A stretch of DNA of 11,824 nucleotides from Cyanobacteria bacterium UBA11153 (lineage in GTDB: Bacteria > Cyanobacteriota > Cyanobacteriia > Cyanobacteriales > Coleofasciculaceae). A program made the position numbers and the translations under genes. Where the stretch lies: contig DOIX01000264.1 in NCBI GenBank assembly GCA_003511885.1, positions 1 to 11,824 of the forward strand, read 5' to 3'. The notes under the pieces were generated by a model. The model did no database searches and was not told the origin of the DNA. It saw only the letters and a list, made by a program, of their open reading frames with translations. Positions 5,456 to 11,824 of the stretch are shown here, piece after piece; positions within the stretch are counted from its first letter, which is position 1; each line of letters opens with the position of its first letter.

Positions 5456-8082
5456 TACTTCACTTTTGCTTCCATGTTTTCCAGACGACTTTTTAGCTCC
5501 TGATTTTCTTTTTTAATTTGATCTAATTCTTCTCGAAGCTGTTTAACGGCTTCGTCAGCACCGATATTTTTTTGGACTGATTGAATGGCTTCCTCAGCGC
5601 GGCGGCGCACTCTGCCGTCGGGAGTTTGTTGGGCGATTCCTCGTAATAAGCTGATGGCTTTGGCGGTTTCCATTTGGGATAGTGCCCCAACTACAGCCAT
5701 TTGGGTAAGGAAGAAGGTTTCGGCGGAAAGTTCTTCTAATTGTTCTAAGATCCAGTCAGTATTATGAGGCGTTTGACCAATGGAAATAGTTCCCAATGCA
5801 CGAATTGCCGTGAGACGTAGGGGTTGGGGGATACCCTGTCTGGTATAATCGACGATCTCATCAAGGGCGATGGGTGATGATTTAATCTGGCTTAAACCGA
5901 CCATAGCACCGGATCTTACCACTTCATTCCAACCTTTTCTTTCCTGGAGGATTTTCATCAGGAGTTGGCAGACTTCATCTTCTTTGTCTTTGAGGATGCC
6001 TGATGCCATTTTGCCAATTACTCTGGCGGCAGATGCTTCTACATAATAACTGCGATCGCCTTTTTGGAGTAATTCTTTGAGTGCTTGATAGCTTTCGGTG
6101 GTTTTGATTTTACTTAAGGATTCGACGCTGGCGCGACGCACGCGGGGATTTTCGTCTTGTAATCCTGTGAGTAATGCTGTTACTGCTTGATCGAGTTTGA
6201 TTTTAGCAAGCTGTTTGGCTATTTCTATTCGCACGCCCCAAAAGGGATCTTTAGTTAGGGCTTCTGATAGGGTTTTGACTATTTCTAATCCGCCTTTTTT
6301 GGCTAATGCTTGGGCTGCGTAGATGCGGGAAATGGGATCTGGATCGAATTTGAGTTGGGCTTTGAGTTCTGGTGTAGGATATTCTAGGGAGATGGTTTTT
6401 AGGTAGTTATTTCCTTTGTCGAAGCTAATAAATTGGGGTTTCTTTTCGAGGGGGAAGTAGAAACTTTGTTCTTTTTCGTGGATTCTGACGGTAAAGGTTT
6501 TCAGGGATAGGTTGGATGATTCATTTTCATTTTTTACTTCTAGCGCATCATCTCTCACTTCTTCTACATATCCGAAAGCGATGGGAATTTTTAAGTCGAA
6601 TAGTTCGCTTCTACTGCCATTTTTATTGCCGTTGGCTTGAGTTTGAGTTACGGTAATTTTGGCTAAGTTGCTATCTCCATCCCAGGAATAGGCGATTTTG
6701 TAGTCGGGATGACCGCCGCGAAAAACATATTGGTCGAAGATAAATAATAGGTTACGGCCTGTGGCTTTTTCAATGGCGCGGATGAGATCGATTGTTTCGA
6801 CGGTTTTGTGGGCGTTATCCTGGACAAAGGTTTGGATTGCTTTCCAGAATAATTCGTCGCCTAATTCGGTGCGAATGATATGATAAACACAGGCACCTTT
6901 TTCGTAAAGGTGTCGGTCATAAAGTTCAATGGCTTCTCGGTAGATATGAGTAACGATGGGGCGGCGGTAGCGAGATGCGTCTTCCTCTAAATAATTACGG
7001 GCTTCTCCTAATAGGTAATAGGCGGCATCATCTTTTCCATATTCGGATTCGGTCCATAATACTTCAGTATAGGATGCCATCCCTTCTTTAATCCAAGCAT
7101 GGGACCAATGTTTGATTACTACTAAATCGCCAAACCATTGGTGGGCGAGTTCGTGGGCGACTAAACTTTCCGTGTTACGATTATCTAATGCGGCGCGTTC
7201 GTCTAACAAACAACGATCCGTTAGTAGGGTAGTGGAAGTGTTTTCCATCCCGCCAAAGATAAAGTCATCGACACAGACTTGGGCGTATTTCGGAAAAGGA
7301 TAAGGATAGCCAAATTTTTGACTAAAAAACTCCATCATCTGAGGAGTTTTACCCATACTGCGTTTTCCATCATCTTCTCTTCCTTTTTCTACATAATAAG
7401 TAACGGGTTTACCTTGCCATTCATCGCGAATCTCGGCAAAGTCACCGACAGCTAGTGTCATTAAATAGGTAGGATGGACTTGTGACTGCAACCAATGATA
7501 AATTGTACTATCCCCATCTTCTGCCGTGGCGATAAGTTCCCCATTGGAAATAGCCATTAAAGGTTTAGGCACTTTAACGCAAATTTCTGAAGTAGCCAAT
7601 TGTCCGGGATAATCAAAACAGGGAAACCAGAAACGGGAATCCTCATCTTCTCCTTGCGTCCAAACTTGGGTAGGTTTGCTAGGATAATATTGGTCTGGAG
7701 TGATAAAGTAGAGACCTCTTTGCGGTTTTTCAACATGGTATGCGATCGCAATTTTAATCTCTTTGCCGATTTCTGTAGGCTTGAGAAGCTCAATAGCCAG
7801 TTTTTCTCCATCATAGTCAAAGGGTTGAAGGGTATTATCCACCTTGACTGATTCGATATTGAGATTAACTGCATCCAAGACTAATCGATCTATGTTACTC
7901 CGGACAGGCATTAGAGTAATAGAGCAAGTGCCACCAAAGCTTTGGTGAGGAATATTTAAGACTAAATCCAGGAAAATATGCTTGACTTGTCCGGGACGAT
8001 CCGGGTTATAGTGGGGTTTAGCACCCGGTAGCTCAAAGGACTTGTGGCTGTTGTTATCAGAATCAGAATAGGAATGAGACAT
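5455..8082 (-). CDS. M1-family metallopeptidase with HEAT-repeat tail
   Basis: A zinc aminopeptidase-like protein of about 875 residues. Numbering from the upstream TTG (8097), the gluzincin site HELAHQWFG has His315, Glu316 and His319, with the third zinc ligand Glu338 in WIKEGMASY, exactly 18 residues apart. The substrate-binding GGMEN is at 282-286 and the catalytic Tyr398 is in YEKGA. All active-site residues are present. From about 580 to 830 come HEAT-like helical repeats (for example PRVRRASVESLSKI and GVRIEIAKQLAKI), then a charged coiled coil (about 845-880). M1 enzymes remove N-terminal residues from peptides; no signal peptide is seen, so it is probably cytosolic. ATG at 8080-8082 is preferred to the TTG five codons earlier; neither has a strong ribosome site. 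The HEAT tail may bind a partner protein. Confidence 0.93.
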   Translation of the reverse strand: MSHSYSDSDNNSHKSFELPGAKPHYNPDRPGQVKHIFLDLVLNIPHQSFGGTCSITLMPVRSNIDRLVLDAVNLNIESVKVDNTLQPFDYDGEKLAIELLKPTEIGKEIKIAIAYHVEKPQRGLYFITPDQYYPSKPTQVWTQGEDEDSRFWFPCFDYPGQLATSEICVKVPKPLMAISNGELIATAEDGDSTIYHWLQSQVHPTYLMTLAVGDFAEIRDEWQGKPVTYYVEKGREDDGKRSMGKTPQMMEFFSQKFGYPYPFPKYAQVCVDDFIFGGMENTSTTLLTDRCLLDERAALDNRNTESLVAHELAHQWFGDLVVIKHWSHAWIKEGMASYTEVLWTESEYGKDDAAYYLLGEARNYLEEDASRYRRPIVTHIYREAIELYDRHLYEKGACVYHIIRTELGDELFWKAIQTFVQDNAHKTVETIDLIRAIEKATGRNLLFIFDQYVFRGGHPDYKIAYSWDGDSNLAKITVTQTQANGNKNGSRSELFDLKIPIAFGYVEEVRDDALEVKNENESSNLSLKTFTVRIHEKEQSFYFPLEKKPQFISFDKGNNYLKTISLEYPTPELKAQLKFDPDPISRIYAAQALAKKGGLEIVKTLSEALTKDPFWGVRIEIAKQLAKIKLDQAVTALLTGLQDENPRVRRASVESLSKIKTTESYQALKELLQKGDRSYYVEASAARVIGKMASGILKDKEDEVCQLLMKILQERKGWNEVVRSGAMVGLSQIKSSPIALDEIVDYTRQGIPQPLRLTAIRALGTISIGQTPHNTDWILEQLEELSAETFFLTQMAVVGALSQMETAKAISLLRGIAQQTPDGRVRRRAEEAIQSVQKNIGADEAVKQLREELDQIKKENQELKSRLENMEAKVK

Positions 8083-8097
8083 TCGCGATCTTGTCAA

Positions 8098-8404
8098 AGC
8101 TAACAGTGTCAGGAAATTTACTCCATTCTTTGCAGTGTAGCACTTCCTGATGAAGAATAGGGAATAGGAAATGGATAATGGGGAATAAAAATCCTGATTA
8201 GCGATTATAAATTAGGCATTGTAATTCTTAAATTAGCATCACAAAACTCTCAAAACCTCTCCCTACCTCTGTGCAAAAAAAAATATTTTAATCTCCCACA
8301 AATCTAGATCCATCCTGCCGAAATCGATATCGCCCTGACTTCAAATATAGATGCACCGATAAAAAAAATATAGCAACATTGAGATCGACATTGACATCAA
8401 TAGC
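8098..8404. other. intergenic, no gene seen
   Basis: This AT-rich spacer lies between the ATP-grasp gene and the peptidase gene. It contains degenerate GGGAATAGGAAATGGATAAT-type short repeats (about 8158-8187). No frame with recognisable protein sequence, RNA gene or clear promoter pair was found. Confidence 0.5.
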
Positions 8405-8439
8405 GTTATGAATAAGTTAGCAACCACTTGATTCATAAC
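8405..8439. repeat. strong hairpin GTTATGAAT...ATTCATAAC
   Basis: Perfect 9-bp arms GTTATGAAT (8405-8413) and ATTCATAAC (8431-8439) are extended inward by AAGT/ACTT (8414-8417, 8426-8429) with one bulged G. This gives a 13-bp stem and an 8-base loop. It lies between two minus-strand genes, about 65 bp after the ATP-grasp stop, with no T run. It could protect the 3' end of that message or bind a protein. Confidence 0.5.
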
Positions 8440-8461
8440 CGATTTAAGTCCCCTGCCATAC

Positions 8462-8503
8462 CATCAAACTATCAACTATCTACTGTCAATTATCAACCGT
8501 CAA
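8462..8503. repeat. degenerate TATCAAC-type short tandem repeat
   Basis: Successive imperfect heptamer-like units (ATCAAAC, TATCAAC, TATCTAC, TGTCAAT, TATCAAC, CGTCAAA) lie immediately after the ATP-grasp stop codon. Short tandemly repeated heptamers are a known feature of filamentous cyanobacterial intergenic DNA. Confidence 0.55.
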
Positions 8504-8504
8504 A

Positions 8505-9647
8505 TCACAGCCGCTGTTTCAAAATAGCTCTTAACTCTTCCTGCTGCGCCATATTTCCCGCTACTAAAACACCCACTTTTCCCACCAAAATACTCCCCCA
8601 ATTAACCAAAATAACACCCATATCAGTTTGAGGATTAAACTCGATACCGCTGAGATCTATTTCCTCCAGAGAACGATATTTTGTGGTCAAAGTTTCGCCA
8701 ATCCAGTTATCGATTTTGAGTTTATTAGCAATCCCGGTTGGATAAGATGCACCGTTAAAACGAGGATTGCATTCAATCGCAAAATAACTCATTGTTTCTC
8801 CATCTTCTACCACAGCCACATCAAAAGCAAACACTTCTTTCATCCCCTGTCGCGCCATCCATTGAGCGATAGGCTCCACAAGTTCCCATGGTTGGTGGGG
8901 ACTGGGATAGCGATTACCAATATGAGTACAACCATCGAGGATTTGGTAAGTTGCCGCTAAACGTTTTAATCCCAAATCCGTTACCTCGTATTGGAGATTT
9001 AAAAAGGAGGTAGCTTTCACTTCCTCCTGAATTTGTAAAGGGATATGGTTGGGAATTAGTTGTAAAATAGAAGCAAGATGGTGTTGATTTGCACATCGGT
9101 GAATCCCAGCACCCGCAACAGCAACAGCGGGCTTAAGATAACAGGGATAGGAAAAGTTTGCCAGATTAGTAATAGCTGTCTTAGTTTCCAAACAGAAGGT
9201 TTTCGGTACTTTCACTCCCAAATCTTCAGCAACCTTGATAAAGTTGTTCTTGGAATTGATAAAGTCCACCACATTAAACCAATTTCCATCAATTTCCTCC
9301 AACCACTTAGCTTGCCAACTATTGGGTTCTGTGGTATCCCCAAAATAGAACACAGAAAGATCGTAGTTTGGGTAATCTGCCGATACTTTTAAGGAAACAT
9401 CCCAGATGACATTTTGACTATAACTTAACCCAACTCGATTGTAATGAGCAGTAATCCCATTCCATTGCGATTTTAACTCTGGATGGAGTTGGATGATATC
9501 CTCCACATCTGTTAAACCTAACACCCGACCAGAATAAAGATAATTACCGATTACAGAATCATCAGTACAAGTCATGATATCATGATTAAATAGCTTCTGG
9601 CGCATCATTTTTTCATCTCCGTCATGCAAGGACACAATTTTTCTCAT
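8505..9647 (-). CDS. ATP-grasp domain protein of unknown substrate
   Basis: The protein has about 380 residues. Numbering from the far-upstream TTG (9662), an N-terminal region of about 135 residues without a recognised motif is followed by an ATP-grasp fold. This has the ATP lysine in CYLKPAV (177), a glycine-rich loop AVAGAGIHR (181-189), an acidic strand FAFDVAVVEDG (278-288) and the metal site IECNPRFNG (296-304). Such enzymes join a carboxylate to an amine or thiol through an acyl-phosphate; the substrate cannot be read from the sequence, and there are no biosynthetic neighbours. Three in-frame starts compete. ATG 9645-9647 is the default, but TTG 9654-9656 has AGGA nine bases upstream. 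A hairpin with a T run lies in the presumed leader (9716-9759). Confidence 0.85.
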   Translation of the reverse strand: MRKIVSLHDGDEKMMRQKLFNHDIMTCTDDSVIGNYLYSGRVLGLTDVEDIIQLHPELKSQWNGITAHYNRVGLSYSQNVIWDVSLKVSADYPNYDLSVFYFGDTTEPNSWQAKWLEEIDGNWFNVVDFINSKNNFIKVAEDLGVKVPKTFCLETKTAITNLANFSYPCYLKPAVAVAGAGIHRCANQHHLASILQLIPNHIPLQIQEEVKATSFLNLQYEVTDLGLKRLAATYQILDGCTHIGNRYPSPHQPWELVEPIAQWMARQGMKEVFAFDVAVVEDGETMSYFAIECNPRFNGASYPTGIANKLKIDNWIGETLTTKYRSLEEIDLSGIEFNPQTDMGVILVNWGSILVGKVGVLVAGNMAQQEELRAILKQRL

Positions 9648-9715
9648 GACAGCCAACCCCAAAATTCCTGACGGAATGGGGAAAACATAATGAGAAGTTG
9701 AGGGGTTATACAGAA

Positions 9716-9759
9716 GGCTAAAAAAAATAGCAGGATCGATCCTAGCTATTTGGGTAGCC
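9716..9759 (-). promoter_or_regulatory. hairpin plus T run in ATP-grasp leader (possible attenuator)
   Basis: The core is a palindrome AGGATC/GATCCT (9732-9743), extended by AAATAGC (9725-9731) and GCTATTT (9745-9751) with one bulged base. An outer pair GGCTA (9716-9720) and TAGCC (9755-9759) encloses it. On the minus strand the core stem ends in a run of eight T, the shape of an intrinsic terminator. It points into the ATP-grasp gene, about 70 bp before the ATG, and no upstream minus-strand gene is present to terminate. The structure is seen directly; an attenuation role is inferred. Confidence 0.5.
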
Positions 9760-9765
9760 CATCTT

Positions 9766-9795
9766 ATATTACAGGTGATGTCATTTTTTTTTCAA
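9766..9795 (-). promoter_or_regulatory. possible promoter of the ATP-grasp gene
   Basis: On the minus strand TTGAAA (9795-9790) is followed 18 bases later by TAATAT (9771-9766). Each box deviates from the sigma-70 consensus (5/6 and 4/6). Transcription would begin close to 9759, right where the leader hairpin starts. Confidence 0.35.
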
Positions 9796-9899
9796 TATGT
9801 AAAAATACCTTTTATTGTTAAGGGAGTAGGGAAATTAAGATAAATTAGATACAATTGTCGATCCTTATATCAATTTTCTCAAATGGCGCTACATATTGA

Positions 9900-9928
9900 C
9901 CCCCCCCAACCCTGCTTAATAACGGGGG
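9900..9928. repeat. C-run/G-run intergenic repeat
   Basis: Eight C (9900-9907) and, after CAACCCTGCTTAATAA, five G (9924-9928) can pair. This resembles the CCCCCCTTAATAAGGGGGG-type repeats scattered through cyanobacterial intergenic regions. It lies about 150 bp upstream of the helicase start and has no evident role. Confidence 0.45.
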
Positions 9929-9999
9929 AGCAATCAGAGTATCTGTAGCAGGAATTTAGAAAATTGGGATAATTTTCTCTGGCAGAATAATTTTTTACC

Positions 10000-10032
10000 G
10001 AAATTTAACTGAAATTTAATTGAAACTTCATA
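10000..10032 (+). repeat. three 11-bp direct repeats at the helicase promoter
   Basis: GAAATTTAACT (10000-10010), GAAATTTAATT (10011-10021) and the diverged GAAACTTCATA (10022-10032) stand head to tail at 11-bp spacing, about one helical turn. The second and third copies cover the -35 box. This geometry fits an operator for a protein binding one DNA face, but the binder is unknown. Confidence 0.55.
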
Positions 10033-10048
10033 CTTCAGCCTTTATAGT
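10020..10048 (+). promoter_or_regulatory. sigma-70-type promoter of the helicase gene
   Basis: TTGAAA (10020-10025) and TATAGT (10043-10048) are separated by 17 bp; each matches the consensus at 5 of 6 positions. Transcription would start near 10055, giving a leader of about 25 bases before the GTG. Confidence 0.5.
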
Positions 10049-10080
10049 TAAAACGATCGAATAAATATAGTGATACATCC

Positions 10081-11538
10081 GTGGAAAAAGTAAACGAAAT
10101 AACTATCTCAACCGTAACAGAAACAAAGAATAGATACTCACCCAATTCATCTGAAACAAATCAAGAATCCGGATATCCTCAGATACCGCCATCACTCCAA
10201 CTGCGAGGATATCAGAAGGAAGCGGTAGCGAATTGGTTTGCCAACAAAGGGCGAGGCACATTGAAGATGGCGACAGGGAGCGGCAAGACAATTACAGGAA
10301 TTGCGATCGCAACTGAATTATATCAAAAAATTGGCCTGCAAGTCTTACTAATTATCTGCCCCTACCGTCACTTAGTCACCCAATGGGCGCGAGAATGTCA
10401 GACTTTTAATTTAGCCCCAATTTTAGCCTTTGAAACAGTAAAAAGTTGGCACAGTCAACTTTCCACCCAACTCTATAATATCCACGCTGGCAATCAAAAT
10501 TTTCTCACTATTATTACCACCAACGCTACCTTAATTACCGAAGGCTTTCAGTCACAATTAAAATACTTTCCCGATAAAACCCTGATTATCGGAGATGAAG
10601 TCCATAACCTAGGTTCCCGACGTACAGAAGAAAGCTTACCTCGCAATATTGGTTTGCGACTAGGGCTTTCCGCCACTCCAGAAAGATACTTCGACGAAGG
10701 AGGAACCGATAATTTATTAAATTATTTCGGTTCAGTTTTACAACCAGAATTAACCCTAGCCGATGCCATTCGCCAAGGCGCACTAGTCCATTACCTCTAC
10801 TATCCCATATTAGTAGAATTAACCGAAGCAGAGACAGCCTTTTATGCCAAATTAACCAAACGGATTGGCTGGGCACTGAGGACAGAAGATAATATTAATA
10901 ATATTCAAGACAATGACACCATTACATCCCTATTAATGCAGCGTGCCAGATTAATTGGCGCAGCCGCCAATAAATTAAATGCCTTGCGAGAATTAATGGT
11001 AAATCGTTTAGATACTTCCCATACCCTATTTTATTGCGGAGATGGTTCAGTTGAAGGAGAATTAAGCCAAGAAAATAGCCGTCAATTAGCAGCCGTAACC
11101 AGATTATTAGGAACCGAATTAGGATATCGCGTCAATACCTATACCGCCGAAACACCCATAGCCGAAAGAGAAGAATTGCGGCGACAATTTGAAATCGGAG
11201 AATTACAGGGATTAGTAGCAATTCGCTGTTTAGATGAAGGAGTCGATATTCCCGCCATTAAAACCGCCGTTATTTTAGCCAGTAGTGCCAATCCCCGCCA
11301 ATTTATTCAAAGACGCGGAAGAATTTTACGTCCCCATCCAGGAAAAGAAAGGGCGACATTATTTGATGCGATAGTTTTGCCGCCAGATTTAGGGAGAGAG
11401 ACATTGGAAGTGGAAAGGAATTTGCTCAGAAAGGAGTTAAAGAGGTTTTTAGAATTTGCTGATTTAGCTGATAATGCGGGGGAAGCGAGAATTAAGTTAC
11501 TTAAGCTTCAGAAACAATATGGATTGTTGGATATGTAA
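10081..11538 (+). CDS. SF2 helicase, probable Dnd-type restriction helicase
   Basis: This 485-residue helicase has a complete motor: LRGYQKEAV (41-49), Walker A MATGSGKT (63-70), DEVH box (172-175), SATP (197-200), DEGVDIP (385-391) and arginine-finger motif QRRGRILR (410-417). It has no fused nuclease, methylase or long C-terminal domain. Overall sequence and size resemble the family annotated as DNA phosphorothioation system restriction enzyme (TIGR04095), which profile studies link to dnd gene clusters. That match is from memory and should be tested. No dnd modification gene lies in the window, so partners, if any, are elsewhere. The start is GTG at 10081; no ribosome site is obvious, and the first 35 residues look unstructured. 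Alternatives are a general type III restriction-subunit-like or XPB-like helicase. Confidence 0.85.
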   Translation: MEKVNEITISTVTETKNRYSPNSSETNQESGYPQIPPSLQLRGYQKEAVANWFANKGRGTLKMATGSGKTITGIAIATELYQKIGLQVLLIICPYRHLVTQWARECQTFNLAPILAFETVKSWHSQLSTQLYNIHAGNQNFLTIITTNATLITEGFQSQLKYFPDKTLIIGDEVHNLGSRRTEESLPRNIGLRLGLSATPERYFDEGGTDNLLNYFGSVLQPELTLADAIRQGALVHYLYYPILVELTEAETAFYAKLTKRIGWALRTEDNINNIQDNDTITSLLMQRARLIGAAANKLNALRELMVNRLDTSHTLFYCGDGSVEGELSQENSRQLAAVTRLLGTELGYRVNTYTAETPIAEREELRRQFEIGELQGLVAIRCLDEGVDIPAIKTAVILASSANPRQFIQRRGRILRPHPGKERATLFDAIVLPPDLGRETLEVERNLLRKELKRFLEFADLADNAGEARIKLLKLQKQYGLLDM

Positions 11539-11586
11539 CCTGACAGCTTAGTGTCACCCGATGGCTACATCATATCCAAATCCGGG

Positions 11587-11704
11587 CTAGTGCAGGTGGG
11601 CAGAAATAACCCATCTGTTGTGAGTAGGGGAGCAGGGGGCAGGGGAGAAAAAACCAGTATTAATGAAACGAAACTGGTGAGAAACTTCTGCCGCGCTGCA
11701 CTAG
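11587..11704. mobile_element. 118-bp MITE-like element, CTAG-flanked
   Basis: The left end CTAGTGCAGGTGGGCAGAA (11587-11605) and the reverse complement of the right end, CTAGTGCAGCGCGGCAGAA (11686-11704), match at 16 of 19 positions. CTAG at both outer ends could be a 4-bp target duplication, or part of a TA duplication. Inside are a G-rich block (11626-11646) and a hairpin ACCAGT/ACTGGT (11653-11658, 11673-11678). There is no coding capacity. It lies about 50 bp after the helicase stop and is unrelated to the TTA-flanked family at 2454. Confidence 0.65.
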
Positions 11705-11749
11705 TTACCCCCTTGATTGAAAAAGCTATTGAGCCGCAAAAGTAGCCAG

Positions 11750-11824
11750 TAAGCCATTACGCATTTAATTTATCTATTTTGAATGAGGGGGCGCTGGGGA
11801 ACTGGGGAGAAGGTTTGATGACTT
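11750..11824 (+). repeat. partial MITE-like repeat at right window edge
   Basis: Starting TAAGCCATTACGCATTTAAT and running through a G-rich core into GGTTTGATGACTT, this is the inverted counterpart of the repeat at 1-68. It is cut by the window boundary at almost the same internal base. It belongs to the same family as the complete element at 2454-2578. Confidence 0.75.

Noticed and set aside
8428..9392. Plus-strand frames opposite the ATP-grasp gene (8428-8631, 8628-8960, 9078-9392)
   Set aside because: They are shadows of a well-supported gene on the other strand and contain no motifs.
11541..11550. TGACAGCTTA, identical to the right end of the 125-bp element
   Set aside because: Only ten bases match and no partner end or element body follows; likely chance or a minute relic.
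11541..11556. TGACA/TGTCA hairpin as helicase terminator
   Set aside because: A 5-bp stem with no following T run is too weak to call.
11551..11745. 64-codon plus-strand open frame after the helicase
   Set aside because: It runs through the whole CTAG-flanked element and its G-rich core; the peptide has no coding character.
1..11824. The whole window as a composite transposon bounded by inverted repeats
   Set aside because: The edge repeats are non-coding MITE-like fragments, the cargo includes housekeeping genes, and identical cut points suggest an assembly boundary.

Overview
The window looks like chromosomal DNA from a cyanobacterium, most likely a filamentous one. The octamer GCGATCGC (HIP1) occurs at 92, 1334, 3789, 5157, 6052, 7742 and 10303, seven copies where chance predicts well under one. 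The gene families (XisH/XisI, Uma2, Rpn-type nuclease with DUF4351, ABC1 kinase, M1 peptidase with HEAT repeats) are those that cyanobacterial genomes carry in quantity. The order or genus cannot be fixed from this stretch.

Layout. (1) 1-3265 is an accessory block. It holds a minus-strand xisH-xisI pair (overlapping by 13 bp), preceded by a decayed 54-codon fragment that resembles the start of a Uma2 protein. Reading the other way are an intact Uma2-family gene and an Rpn-type nuclease gene. The Rpn gene is cut in two by a 125-bp MITE-like element with imperfect terminal inverted repeats; removing exactly 125 bp restores one 367-residue frame. (2) 3266-3517 carries two common cyanobacterial palindromic repeats and two small hairpins. 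(3) 3518-9647 is a housekeeping-like block, all on the minus strand: an ATP-grasp protein, then an M1 metallopeptidase with a HEAT-repeat tail, then an ABC1/UbiB-type kinase. The spacers are 200-420 bp, so these are probably separate transcripts. (4) 9648-10080 is a divergent control region. On the minus side is a hairpin followed by a T run, placed where the ATP-grasp transcript would begin. On the plus side is a good -35/-10 pair overlapped by three 11-bp direct repeats. (5) 10081-11538 encodes a superfamily 2 helicase resembling the restriction helicases associated with DNA phosphorothioation (Dnd) systems. (6) 11539-11824 holds a second, unrelated MITE-like element.

Both window edges lie inside copies of the same repeat family as the element that split the Rpn gene. 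The two copies are in opposite orientation and break off at almost the same base. The simplest reading is that the window is a whole contig of a draft assembly that stopped at a repeat on each side.

I see no convincing new multi-gene system. The strongest observations are the gene-splitting MITE with its exactly reconstructable ancestral frame, the possible leader attenuator before the ATP-grasp gene, and the phased repeats at the helicase promoter. No tRNA, rRNA or CRISPR array was seen.
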